Assembly: GCA_963717115.1 (NCBI GenBank)
Contig: CAVQVO010000017.1
Coordinates: 496,001 to 560,000 of the forward strand
DNA: 64,000 nt
Origin: JBBQUN01 sp963717115
GTDB lineage: Bacteria > Actinomycetota > Acidimicrobiia > Acidimicrobiales > SZUA-35
Direction: 5' to 3'
This document shows, in pieces, positions 9,370 through 17,637 of the stretch; within the stretch, counting starts at the first letter, position 1; each line of letters begins with the position of its first letter. The notes below the pieces were generated by a model. That model did not search any database and was not told the DNA's origin. It saw only the letters and a list, made by a program, of their open reading frames with translations. The position numbers and the translations under genes are program-made.

Positions 9370-9375
9370 ATTGTG
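9370..9375 (-). promoter_or_regulatory. Candidate -10 element of a leaderless promoter (DUF1330 gene)
   Basis: CACAAT on the minus strand, 6 nt before the GTG at 9363. Spacing matches other genes here; the first base departs from TANNNT. Confidence 0.35.
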
Positions 9376-9404
9376 ACATCCGGTCGAGGCGGCCATCGGG
9401 TCGC

Positions 9405-10127
9405 TCAGCGTTTCGGGGGCGCTCCGGTTCGAACGAACGCGATGGCCTCGTCGACGTTGCGGGCGACGAATCGCTCCAACCGGGGAGCGGCGGCGAACCG
9501 AGCGGCCGCCGCGAGCGGGAGGTTCGACCCGGTCGTGAGGGCCTCGCGACGGGCGGCCTCGGCCATCTTGACGACGTGGGCGGTCACGATGAACGATCCG
9601 GACCGGTCACGCATCGACGCTCGGCCGATGGCATCGGCGACGGCAAGGGGGTCGCCGGCGAGGCTGTGGGCGACGGCGTCGGCGGGCCGCCGTTCGAGCA
9701 CGGCCGCCTCGACGTCGCCCGCACGGGCTTGGGGGATGGACGGCATGGGCACGTATCGCTGCGCCCGCTCGGCCCGACCGGTGTCGTGGGCCAGGAACAC
9801 GGTGAAGAGCGCGAGCCGTGCCGTTGCCACCGAAGGGTGCTGCTGCCAGGCCCAGCGGGCGGCATTGGCGTAGGTCAGGCCGTGAGTGATGTCGAGCCAA
9901 CCGAAGTCGTTCGTCTGATCGAAATCCGTGGCCGGGTCGTACCGCAACATCCGCTCGCTGACGGCCAGCGAGACCGTGTCGAGCAGCCCCTCGATGCCGG
10001 CTCCGGCGACGACGGCCGCCGCCGCCGGGGCGATCGCCGCGTCGGCTCCGTCGAGCAGCGCCCGCCGCAGATCGCCGTCGTCAGCGCCAGCCCGTCCGAC
10101 GCCGGTCCGGGGCCCCGGCCAGGGCAT
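9405..10127 (-). CDS. Probable C-terminal half of the Rieske protein, out of frame
   Basis: 240 codons, mostly alpha-helical, containing LDTVSLAVSERMLRYDPATD, GWLDITHGLTYANAARWAWQQ and HDTGRAERAQRYVPMPS. It overlaps the 3' end of the Rieske gene by 47 nt in another frame. It has no ribosome site, and its first ten residues (MPWPGPRTGV) look like a non-coding reading. The simplest view is that it continues the 10081-11109 protein after a one-base indel near 10090-10125. Function of this His-rich helical region is unknown. It could instead be a separate coupled gene. Confidence 0.6.
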   Translation of the reverse strand: MPWPGPRTGVGRAGADDGDLRRALLDGADAAIAPAAAAVVAGAGIEGLLDTVSLAVSERMLRYDPATDFDQTNDFGWLDITHGLTYANAARWAWQQHPSVATARLALFTVFLAHDTGRAERAQRYVPMPSIPQARAGDVEAAVLERRPADAVAHSLAGDPLAVADAIGRASMRDRSGSFIVTAHVVKMAEAARREALTTGSNLPLAAAARFAAAPRLERFVARNVDEAIAFVRTGAPPKR

Positions 10128-11109
10128 CGAGGTCGACGGCGTCGACGGCCCGCACGGTCGTGGTCATGTAGGGCAGGGTGTCCTCCCGGGTGGCATGGGT
10201 GAGCGTCATCGCCAGCCAGGGGAGCACGGCGGGGGCATGATGGGTCCCGATCGCGTCCAGGAGTTCGAAGACCTTCTGGGTGTAGATGGCGCCGTGCCCG
10301 TAGCTGAGGTGGTGGGCGCCGACGGCTTCGATCAGGTCGGCTCGCAACGAGGCCAGGTCGTGACCGGCCTCGAACCGGCCGAGCACACCGGCCATGGCCC
10401 CGTCGACGTCCTGGGCCTCGATCGCCTGGGCGAGATCGACCGACGAGTCGGGCCGGGGCAGCACCTGGACGGCCCGATCGCGCGACGCCTCGGCGATGCC
10501 GGCGAGCGCCTGCGTCACCGGCAGCGTCGACTCGAGCCCTTCCCAGAGGTGGCCGAGCGCGAGGCAGTCGGCCGCCATGGCGAGCTCGTGGCCGGGTCCG
10601 TACTCGATGCGAGCGATGGCGTGGAGCACGGCGTCGGCGACGATCTGACTCGGATGCGCTCCCGCTTCGAGCAGTCGGGCGGTGTCGCGAGCGATCTGAC
10701 CCGGGTAGTCGCGGTCGATCCCCCGCCGGAGGCTCGGCCACAGGCGCCGCCGACGTTCCTCGTCGGACGGCTCGGTGATGGTGACGTGGACCTCCCCGTC
10801 GATCACCTCGACCCGGTGGCAGGCGACGTCCTCCTCGCCCACCAGGCAGCGGCCGTCTCGGACCCGGTACTTCCAGTTGTGCCACTGGCAGGTCAGCACC
10901 TCGCCGTCGAGCGATCCGCGCACCAGGCCGTAGCCCTGGTGCGGGCAGGCGTTGTCGATCGCATGGAATCCCGACTCGGTATGGACGAGGGCGACGGCGT
11001 GGCCCCCGATGCGGGCCAGGCGCATCGATCCCACCGGGTGGGCGTCGGCGGGACCGACCGATTCGGTCACGGTCGTCGGGTGATCGGCGGGGCGCAGGTG
11101 CATGGTCAT
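10081..11109 (-). CDS. Rieske [2Fe-2S] domain protein under SoxR-type control
   Basis: 342 codons as read. The N-terminal Rieske domain has CPH (residues about 55-57) and CQWH about 17 residues later, the two Cys/His pairs that bind a [2Fe-2S] cluster. A long helical region follows with several His pairs (EAVGAHHLSYGHGAIYTQ), for which I know no family. Two starts are possible, ATG 11109 or ATG 11103; the promoter described at 11117-11147 puts the mRNA start at about 11110, favouring a leaderless start at 11109. The protein probably continues into 9405-10127 after a frameshift. A redox role is inferred from the cluster and from SoxR control. Confidence 0.75.
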   Translation of the reverse strand: MTMHLRPADHPTTVTESVGPADAHPVGSMRLARIGGHAVALVHTESGFHAIDNACPHQGYGLVRGSLDGEVLTCQWHNWKYRVRDGRCLVGEEDVACHRVEVIDGEVHVTITEPSDEERRRRLWPSLRRGIDRDYPGQIARDTARLLEAGAHPSQIVADAVLHAIARIEYGPGHELAMAADCLALGHLWEGLESTLPVTQALAGIAEASRDRAVQVLPRPDSSVDLAQAIEAQDVDGAMAGVLGRFEAGHDLASLRADLIEAVGAHHLSYGHGAIYTQKVFELLDAIGTHHAPAVLPWLAMTLTHATREDTLPYMTTTVRAVDAVDLDALAGAPDRRRTGWR

Positions 11110-11116
11110 ACCCTCA

Positions 11117-11147
11117 GGTCTACGATCTCAAGTTATGTTGAGGTCAA
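11117..11147 (-). promoter_or_regulatory. SoxR box in a 19-bp-spacer promoter
   Basis: TCTCAAGTTATGTTGAGG at 11126-11143 matches 15 of 18 bases of the enterobacterial SoxR operator CCTCAAGTTAACTTGAGG. On the minus strand it lies between TTGACC (11147-11142) and TAGACC (11122-11117) with exactly 19 bp between them, the long spacer typical of MerR/SoxR-activated promoters. It points into the Rieske gene, and it is 9 nt upstream of soxR, so it may also autoregulate soxR. Confidence 0.8.
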
Positions 11148-11151
11148 GGGG

Positions 11152-11664
11152 ATGAACCGCAACCGTACCGGTCCGGAGCCGACCGAGCCCCTGTTGGCGA
11201 TCGGCCAGGTCGCCGAACGGACCGGTCTCGCGGTCTCGGCGATCCGGTTCTACGAGGACCGGGGTCTGGTGCGTTCGGAGCGTTCGGCTTCGGGGCATCG
11301 TCGATTCGGTCGATCGGTGATCCGCCGTCTGTCGTTCGTCATGATCGCACAGCGACTCGGGTACAAACTCGACGAGATCGCCGCCCAGCTCGACACCCTG
11401 CCGCCGTCGACGGCGCCGACCGATCGGGACTGGGAGCGATTGGCGACCGGCTTCGAGGCCGAATTGACCGCTCGGATCGAGGCCCTCGTCGAACTGCGCG
11501 ACAAACTCGATGGCTGCATCGGCTGTGGCTGTCTCTCGCTCAGTCACTGTGCGCTCTACAACGACGCCGATCGAGCGGCCGAGCGCGGTCCCGGCCCGCG
11601 CTACCTTCTGGGTGATCGGCCGCCGACCGAGGTGTGGGTGGGCCCGAACCCGACTGGAGCTTGA
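11152..11664 (+). CDS. soxR: Redox-sensitive MerR-family activator SoxR
   Basis: 170 residues. N-terminal MerR helix-turn-helix (LAIGQVAERTGLAVSAIRFY, then RSERSASGHRRF), a coiled dimerisation helix, and the diagnostic [2Fe-2S] motif CIGCGCLSLSHC, which fits CX2CXCX5C exactly. SoxR senses redox-cycling compounds or superoxide and activates promoters with long spacers. ATG at 11152 follows AAGGGG. A SoxR box lies immediately upstream, shared with the divergent Rieske gene, which is therefore the likely target. RidA follows 5 nt after the stop. Confidence 0.93.
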   Translation: MNRNRTGPEPTEPLLAIGQVAERTGLAVSAIRFYEDRGLVRSERSASGHRRFGRSVIRRLSFVMIAQRLGYKLDEIAAQLDTLPPSTAPTDRDWERLATGFEAELTARIEALVELRDKLDGCIGCGCLSLSHCALYNDADRAAERGPGPRYLLGDRPPTEVWVGPNPTGA

Positions 11665-11669
11665 CGACG

Positions 11670-12071
11670 ATGAGCGAACGAACCCCGATCATTCCCCCCG
11701 GCCAAGAGGCCCATTACGACCGATACCACTTCGCCCCGGCCTTCCGGGTCGGCGACACGATCCACGTGTCGGGCATCATCGGGACCGGCCCCGACGGCCG
11801 TGTGCCGGCCGACCCGGCCGAGGAGTTCGCCGCCGTCTTCGCACAGATGCGGGCGACGCTGGAGGCCGCCGGCGCCTCGATGGGCGACATCGTCGAGTTG
11901 ACGTCGTTCCATGTCGACCTCACGCAGATCGGTCCGTTCATGAAGGCCAAGAACGTCGCGATCGGCGAGCCCTATCCGGCCTGGACGGCCATCGGTTGCA
12001 CCGGACTGGTCGACCCGAAGGCCACCGTCGAGGTGAAGGCCACGGCGGTCGTCTCCGAAACGGGCCGATAG
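11670..12071 (+). CDS. RidA (YjgF/YER057c/UK114) family protein
   Basis: 133 residues of the RidA fold: RVGDTIHVSGIIGTGPDGR at the start, LEAAGASMGDIVELTSFHVD in the middle and the C-terminal PKATVEVKATAVV strand. The usual RidA Arg of the IGxxxxAR region is not in its normal place (KNVAIGEPYPAWTAIGCTGL), so this is a diverged RidA subgroup rather than the imine deaminase itself. Five nt downstream of soxR, probably co-transcribed with it. Confidence 0.85.
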   Translation: MSERTPIIPPGQEAHYDRYHFAPAFRVGDTIHVSGIIGTGPDGRVPADPAEEFAAVFAQMRATLEAAGASMGDIVELTSFHVDLTQIGPFMKAKNVAIGEPYPAWTAIGCTGLVDPKATVEVKATAVVSETGR

Positions 12072-12087
12072 CGGTCGTCGCTCCGCT

Positions 12088-12750
12088 TCAGGCCCGGGGT
12101 CGGACCACGCCGGTGTCGAAGGCATAGACGATCGCCGCCGCACGATCGCGGACCCCCAGCTTCGAGAAGATCGAGCCGACGTGGGTCTTGACCGTCGTCT
12201 CGGCGACGAACAGCGACCCGGCGATCTCGGTGTTCGTGGCGCCGCGGGCCATGAGGCGCAGGACTTCGAGTTCCCGGTCCGTGAGTGCTTCGAGTTTGGC
12301 CGCGGCCCGCTGCTGGGGCACGGTGATCGATCGATACGACTCGAGGATCGAGCCGAGTAGTGAGCCGTCGATCCAGGCGCCACCGCGGGCGACCGTGCGG
12401 ACGGCCTCCACCAGGTTCTCCGGCGTCGCCGACTTGAGTTCGAAGCCGTTGGCGCCGGCCTCAACCGCGGCCCAGAGGATCTCGTTCTCGCCGAACGTGG
12501 TGAGCACGAGCACCGGTGGACCGTTCGAGGCCCGGAGAGCGGCGGTGGCCCGGATGCCGTCGACGATCGGCATCCGGACGTCCATGCACACCAGATCGGG
12601 TCGGTGCTCGGCGACGACCTCGCCGACCTCGGCACCGTCGTCGCACTCGGCGACGACCTGGATGTCGTGCTGCGACCCGAGAATCATCTTCAGTCCGGCG
12701 CGGATGAGCGGTTGGTCGTCGACCAAGACCACTCGGATCGAACCGGTCAC
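12088..12750 (-). CDS. NarL/FixJ-type response regulator
   Basis: 220 residues. Receiver domain begins RVVLVDDQPLIRAGLK with the phosphoacceptor Asp in LVCMDVRMP and the conserved LTTF and K (FELKSA) positions. The C-terminal LuxR helix-turn-helix is LTDRELEVLRLMARGATNTE then VKTHVGSIFSKLGVRDRAAA. GTG at 12750 overlaps the kinase TGA (GTGA), a normal translational coupling once the kinase frame is corrected. It forms a pair with the 12747-13884 kinase; the divergent MmpL gene is the obvious target. Confidence 0.92.
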   Translation of the reverse strand: MTGSIRVVLVDDQPLIRAGLKMILGSQHDIQVVAECDDGAEVGEVVAEHRPDLVCMDVRMPIVDGIRATAALRASNGPPVLVLTTFGENEILWAAVEAGANGFELKSATPENLVEAVRTVARGGAWIDGSLLGSILESYRSITVPQQRAAAKLEALTDRELEVLRLMARGATNTEIAGSLFVAETTVKTHVGSIFSKLGVRDRAAAIVYAFDTGVVRPRA

Positions 12751-13884
12751 GGCGTCGTCCCCCGGCTCGTCGCCGCCTGGCTCGTGGCCGTCAGGATGGA
12801 GGGGAGGCGAGCTTCGAGGATCCAGCGGTCGCCCACCCGCTCGCTCCGGAACGTCCCGCCGACCGCCTCGACCCGCTGTCGGAGGCCGGCGATCCCCTGA
12901 CCCTGCCCGCGCGCGGCGACGCCGGCGCGCAGCGCGGAGTTCGTTCTCGACTCGGAGGGTCACCCCCTCGTCGATCGTCAGCGCGATCGAGGCCCACGGC
13001 CGACGGGCGTGCTTGGCGACGTTGGTCAGGGCCTCGCGGACGATGTCGTGAACGACGATCCCGGGGCCCGAGTGCAGGGACTCGCCGTCTCCTTCGATGG
13101 TCAGATCCACCTGCATCCCGGCATCGGTGTAGGTGCCGATGAGCCGGGGCAGGCCGCCCGCTTCGACCGGTGTCAGGGTCACTGCGTCGGTTCGCATGAG
13201 GAGCAGCGCCTGGCGGAGGTCGTCCATCCCCCGGCGCCCGACCTCCTCGGCTTGCCGGAGCGCCGTCGCCGCCTCGACCGCGGACGGGTCGAGCATGGCT
13301 CGCGCTCCGCCGAGGTGGAGCAGGACCACGCTGAAGCTGTGTCCGACGAGATCGTGGAGTTCCCGGGCGATTCGTTGGCGTTCCTCCATCACCGCGGCAC
13401 GGGCCAGGAGGGTCCGGCTGTCGGCGAGCTGGTCGATGAGGCCCCACTGCTGGCCGACGATGGCCCCGAAGAGCCACCCGAGGGCGAGGCCGGCCATCCA
13501 GGTCCACGGCCCGAGTTCGACGTAGTCGGGGACCCGCGCCGCCCACAGCCCCAACGGGCTGGCAAGGAACGCGATCATCGCCAGGTGATCCCGGGTCGTC
13601 GGCCCGTCGGCCGCCACGATCGACAGAGCGACGATCACGACGAAGTAAGCGTTGGTGCTGACGTCGTTGGCTTCGCCGATCACGGTCGGGATGCCGACCC
13701 AGCTCAGGAGGACGAGCGCTGGCATCGAACGCCAGATCGTCCGGAGTGGCATCGCCGGCAGCATCACGAGCGCCGGGATCCATCCCCATCCGCTCACCGT
13801 GGCGAGGTTCAGGACTCCGAACGCAGTGGCGAGGATCGCGGATCCGAACAGGAACTCGTCTCGATCTCTGAGTACCGGGAGCAT
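12747..13884 (-). CDS. Sensor histidine kinase (HisKA_3 type), one frameshift
   Basis: About five membrane segments in the first 150 residues, then the HisKA_3 motif RIARELHDLVGHSFSVVLLH with the phosphorylated His, and the N-box VREALTNVAKHA. The frame changes near 12925, in a run of GC repeats. After correction the ATP-lid reads GQGIAGLRQRVEAVGGTF and the protein ends RGTTP with TGA at 12749-12747. Uncorrected, the kinase reads straight into the response regulator and mimics a hybrid. ATG at 13884 lies 6 nt after a TACAGT -10, implying a leaderless transcript. Confidence 0.85.
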
Positions 13885-13890
13885 TCCGAC

Positions 13891-13929
13891 ACTGTAAATC
13901 GGGTGCGGTCGACGGACATCCGTCGACCG
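13891..13929 (-). promoter_or_regulatory. Kinase-operon promoter with perfect palindrome over the -35 region
   Basis: TACAGT (13896-13891) lies 6 nt before the kinase ATG. Upstream, 13906-13929 is a perfect palindrome (11-bp arms, CGGTCGACGGA and its complement, 2-nt centre) where the -35 element would sit. Candidate binding site for the adjacent NarL-type regulator. Confidence 0.55.
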
Positions 13930-13936
13930 GACCATC

Positions 13937-13966
13937 GCCGTTCTCCTCCCCGAGGAGGAGAACGGC
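13937..13966. promoter_or_regulatory. Perfect 13-bp inverted repeat between kinase and mmpL
   Basis: GCCGTTCTCCTCC at 13937-13949 and its exact complement at 13954-13966, with a 4-nt loop. It lies 120 nt upstream of mmpL and next to the first palindrome. Either a second operator or a strong hairpin; there is no T-run. Confidence 0.5.
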
Positions 13967-14086
13967 CGCCCGAACGACCCCGGAGACCGAGAACGGGAAG
14001 GGCCCGTGCTCCGACGACCTCCTGGCGCTCGATTCCTACCGTCGACACCGAGCAGTCGGGACCGTCCCGAGGCCAGAAAGGCAGAG

Positions 14087-16327
14087 ATGTTCACGAGTCT
14101 CGGAGAGACGATCGTCCGGCGGACGAGGGTGGTGCTGTTCGGTTCGGTGGTGGCCTTGATCGTGGCCGCCGTCCTCGGAGTCGGTGTCTTCGGTGTTCTC
14201 GCCGGAGGCGGGTTCGACGACCCGTCCTCGGAGTCGAGCACGGCACAACGAGTCCTCGACGAGGAGTTCGGCGCCGGCACGTCCAACCTCGTGTTGTTGG
14301 TGAGAGCGACCTCGGGCGACGTCGACGACGACGCCACGGTCGAGGCTGGGTTGGACCTGAGCGAGAGACTGGCGGCCGTCGAGGGCGTGGAGGACGTGAG
14401 CTCGTACTGGGGATACGGCGCCCCGCCGTCCCTGCGTTCCGAAGACGGTACTGCGGCCCTGGTGTTCGCCCGGGCGGTCGGTGACGAGGACGATCAGGAT
14501 GCGACGACGGAATCCGTCGTCGAGGACTTCACGGGCGAGCGCGACGGCCTCGTCGTCGAGGTGGGCGGCGTGGGGACGGTGTACGCCGGCATCGGGCAGA
14601 CGGTGGAGAAGGACCTCGCCCTGGCCGAGATGATCGCCATCCCGCTGACCCTGCTGCTCCTCGTCATCGTTTTCCGGGGCGTGGTCGCCGCACTCCTGCC
14701 GCTCGCCGTCGGCGTCTCGGCCATCTTCGGTGCCTTCTTCGTGCTGTGGGCGATCGCCCAGTTCACCGACGTCTCGATCTTCTCGATCAACCTGGTCACG
14801 GCGCTCGGACTGGGTCTGGCCATCGACTACAGCCTGTTGATCGTGTCCCGGTTCCGGGAGGAACTCGATGCGGGACGCAGCGTCGACGAGGCGACCATCC
14901 GCACGGTCGAGACTGCTGGGCGAACGGTCGCCTTCTCGGGTTTGACGGTTGCGGTGTCGCTCGTCGCCCTCGTTGCCTTCCCGCTCTACTTTCTGCGCTC
15001 GTTCGCCTACGCCGGGGTCGGCGTCCTGCTGGTCGCCATGGTGGCCTCGGTTGTCGCCCTTCCCGCCCTACTCCGCATCCTCGGGCGTCGGGTGAACGCC
15101 TGGTCGCTGAAGGGCATCCGGGGCCGAGGATCGTCGTCGCCCGGCTGGGCCCGCGCCGCCGAGACCGTGCTTCGTCGGCCGGCGCTCGTCGCGGTGACCG
15201 TCGTCGGCATCCTGCTCGTCGTCGGCGCACCGTTCCTGCGGGTCACGTTCGGAAACAGCGACGAGCGGGTGCTCCCGGCCGACCATCCCGCTCGGGTGGC
15301 CACCGAGACGATCCAGCGTGAATTCGCCTCGGACGAGTCGGCGGCCTTCCCGATCGTGATCACGGGCAATGCGCCGATGGGCGTGTTGGACGACTATGCC
15401 GCCCAGGTCTCGCGAGTCGACGGGATCGCCCGGGTGTCGATGGTCGAGGGCACTTGGGTGGACGGGGACCGGGTCGCCCTCGCCGATCCCACGTCGGCGC
15501 AGTTCGCCGCCGAGATCGGAACGTGGATGAGCGTGATCCCCGAGGACCACCCAATGTCCACCGAGGCCCAGAACGCCGTTGCCGAGATCCGCTCGATCGC
15601 GACGCCCCTCGACGCCGCCGTCGCCGGCGAGACGGCCCAACTGATCGACACCAAGGCGGCCATCTTCTCGGTGGCACCGTGGGCCGGGGCGTGGATCGCC
15701 GCCGCTACGTTCGTCCTCCTGTTCCTCATGTTCGGGAGCTTCCTGGTCCCGCTGAAGGCGATCGTCCTCAACACGCTCAGCTTGACGGCCACCTTCGGGG
15801 CGATGGTGTGGATCTTCCAGGACGGCAACCTGTCGGGTCTGCTCGACTTCACCGCCACCGGGCTCACCGACGTCTCGATGCCGATCCTGATGTTCGCCAT
15901 CGCCTTCGGGCTGTCGATGGACTACGAGGTCTTCCTGCTGGCCCGGATGAAGGAGGAGTACGACCGGACCGGCGACAACCGTGCTGCCATCGTGGCCGGC
16001 CTGGCCAAGACCGGTCGGATCGTGACGGCCGCAGCGCTGGTCCTGTCGGTGACCTTCTTCGCCTTCGCCAGCGGCGGGATCACGTTCATGAAGCTCTTCG
16101 GGCTGGGCCTGGGGATCGCTGTGCTGGTCGACGCCTTCCTGGTTCGGGCCACACTGGTCCCGGCCCTCATGCAGATGGCCGGCTCGGCCAACTGGTGGGC
16201 TCCGGCCTGGGCTCGGCGGCTCCACGACCGGTTCGGGATCGACGAGCACGCCGCCGATCCCCGGTCGCCAGTCGACTCCCGACTGTCGGCATCGTGGAGG
16301 CACCCGAGTGTCGGGAGTCGGTCCTGA
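14087..16327 (+). CDS. MmpL/RND-family membrane transporter
   Basis: 746 residues with 12 predicted membrane segments in two halves, each preceded by a large extracytoplasmic domain. It shows the MmpL marks GFDDPSSESSTAQRVLDEEF after the first segment, GLGLAIDYSLLIVSRFREE in the first half, and the matching AFGLSMDYEVFLLARMKEEY in the second half, each with the proton-relay Asp-Tyr pair. Such proteins export lipids or lipophilic compounds by proton motive force. ATG at 14087 follows AGAAAGG. It is divergent from a NarL-type two-component operon that probably controls it. Confidence 0.9.
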   Translation: MFTSLGETIVRRTRVVLFGSVVALIVAAVLGVGVFGVLAGGGFDDPSSESSTAQRVLDEEFGAGTSNLVLLVRATSGDVDDDATVEAGLDLSERLAAVEGVEDVSSYWGYGAPPSLRSEDGTAALVFARAVGDEDDQDATTESVVEDFTGERDGLVVEVGGVGTVYAGIGQTVEKDLALAEMIAIPLTLLLLVIVFRGVVAALLPLAVGVSAIFGAFFVLWAIAQFTDVSIFSINLVTALGLGLAIDYSLLIVSRFREELDAGRSVDEATIRTVETAGRTVAFSGLTVAVSLVALVAFPLYFLRSFAYAGVGVLLVAMVASVVALPALLRILGRRVNAWSLKGIRGRGSSSPGWARAAETVLRRPALVAVTVVGILLVVGAPFLRVTFGNSDERVLPADHPARVATETIQREFASDESAAFPIVITGNAPMGVLDDYAAQVSRVDGIARVSMVEGTWVDGDRVALADPTSAQFAAEIGTWMSVIPEDHPMSTEAQNAVAEIRSIATPLDAAVAGETAQLIDTKAAIFSVAPWAGAWIAAATFVLLFLMFGSFLVPLKAIVLNTLSLTATFGAMVWIFQDGNLSGLLDFTATGLTDVSMPILMFAIAFGLSMDYEVFLLARMKEEYDRTGDNRAAIVAGLAKTGRIVTAAALVLSVTFFAFASGGITFMKLFGLGLGIAVLVDAFLVRATLVPALMQMAGSANWWAPAWARRLHDRFGIDEHAADPRSPVDSRLSASWRHPSVGSRS

Positions 16328-16348
16328 GTCGTTGACCGCCCCGAACGA

Positions 16349-16384
16349 CCGGAGGCCGACCCTCGATCGAGGGTCGGCCTCCGG
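16349..16384. terminator. Perfect 36-nt palindrome between convergent genes
   Basis: CCGGAGGCCGACCCTCGA at 16349-16366 is followed directly by its exact complement to 16384. It lies between the MmpL gene and the convergent luciferase-like gene, so it can end transcripts from both sides. No T-run is present. Confidence 0.75.
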
Positions 16385-16411
16385 CGCGTGGTGGGCCGCC
16401 CGCCCGGTGGC

Positions 16412-17449
16412 CTACTCCGACCAGGCCTTGATCTTCTCGATCGTGTCGAGTGGATCGGGGCCGGCGGGATTGATGTTGAGATAGGTGACCCCGACCTCCT
16501 TGTAGACCGCCAGTCGCTCCCGGACGTGAGCCTCGTCGCCGCAGAGCATCGACAGATCGAGGTACTCGTCGGGAATGGCCGCCGTGGCCTCGGCCCGCTT
16601 GCCCGACAGGAAGAGGTCCTGCACCTTTTCGGCCTCCTCTTCCCAGCCGTAGCGACGGAAGAGGTCGTTGTAGTAGTTCTTGTTCTTTGCGCCCATCCCG
16701 CCGACGTAGAAGGCGATGTGGCCTCGGGCTGCCTCCCGGGCCTCCTCGACGTGCGGCCCCTCGCCGAGCGCGACGACTCCACCGGCGATCATGTCGAGCG
16801 GCGGGAGGTCGGCGGAACGCTTCGCCTTGCCGGCCTCGAGCGCCTCGCCCCACACCTTCTCGAACCGGTCGGGTACGAAGTGGATCGGCTGCCAGCCGTT
16901 GGCCAGCTCGGCGGTCATCTCGACGTTCTTGGGTCCGATCGAGGCGATCACGATCGGGATGTCGTTCACCGGTGGCCGGTTCATGAACTTCAGCGGCTTG
17001 CCGAGACCCGTTCCCTGACCGGCAGGCAGGGGCAGGCTGAAGGCTCGTCCGTCGTGGGTGACCTTGTCGCCGCTCCACACCTTCCGGCAGATGTCGATGG
17101 TGTCGCGGGTGCGGCCCAGGGGCTTGTCGAACGGATAGCCGTGCCAGCCCTCGATCACCTGGGCTCCCGAGGAGCCGAGACCGAGGATGAACCGGCCCCC
17201 CGACAGGGCGTCGAGCGTGGCCGCGGTCTGGGCGATGAGTGCGGGACTGCGGGAGTAGATCGGGAGGATCCCCGTCATCAGCTCGAGCGTGGTGGTCTGC
17301 CCGGCGAGGTAGCCCAGCGTCGACACCAGGTCGTAGCCGTAGATCTCGCCACCCCAGACCATGTCGATACCCGCCGCTTCGAGGTCGCGGGCCTGGCGGG
17401 CGAGTCGCTGGGGGTCTCCGTCGAAGCCGATGGTGGTGCTGAGTTTCAT
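16412..17449 (-). CDS. LLM-class (luciferase-like, F420-type) oxidoreductase
   Basis: 345 residues of the bacterial luciferase-like barrel: MKLSTTIGFDGDPQ, DMVWGGEIYGYD, LMTGILPIYSRSPALIAQTA, LDALSGGRFILGLGSSG and IVIASIGPKN in order. These match the actinobacterial F420-dependent LLM family; the substrate cannot be told. ATG at 17449 is preceded by AAGGA. It is the only gene on its transcript and is divergent from the Rrf2 operon. Confidence 0.88.
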   Translation of the reverse strand: MKLSTTIGFDGDPQRLARQARDLEAAGIDMVWGGEIYGYDLVSTLGYLAGQTTTLELMTGILPIYSRSPALIAQTAATLDALSGGRFILGLGSSGAQVIEGWHGYPFDKPLGRTRDTIDICRKVWSGDKVTHDGRAFSLPLPAGQGTGLGKPLKFMNRPPVNDIPIVIASIGPKNVEMTAELANGWQPIHFVPDRFEKVWGEALEAGKAKRSADLPPLDMIAGGVVALGEGPHVEEAREAARGHIAFYVGGMGAKNKNYYNDLFRRYGWEEEAEKVQDLFLSGKRAEATAAIPDEYLDLSMLCGDEAHVRERLAVYKEVGVTYLNINPAGPDPLDTIEKIKAWSE

Positions 17450-17589
17450 GAGTGGTGTCCTTGTCGTGGTCGCCGCGAGAGCTTGCTGAAGTCTCGACGC
17501 TCTGTCCAGTCGCACCCCCCGCCCGCCGACCTCGGAGTCGGGGTCCCGCAAACCCGAGCGTGGGCTCCACGGTTGGGCCGCTGGAGGCC

Positions 17590-17637
17590 TTGCGGCTTGC
17601 GGCCACATCCAGTAGTCTTCGAGTGTGAGACTCGAAG
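17590..17637 (+). promoter_or_regulatory. Leaderless promoter and palindromic operator of the Rrf2 operon
   Basis: TTGCGG (17590-17595), 17-bp spacer, TAGTCT (17613-17618), then 6 nt to the GTG at 17625. CTTCGAGT at 17617-17624 and its complement ACTCGAAG at 17630-17637 flank the start codon with 5 nt between. A protein bound there would block initiation, consistent with autorepression by the Rrf2 regulator. Confidence 0.7.

Noticed and set aside
12088..13884. Apparent hybrid histidine kinase-response regulator in one frame
   Set aside because: A frameshift near 12925 creates the fusion. In the corrected frame the kinase has its normal ATP-lid and stops in a GTGA overlap with the regulator.
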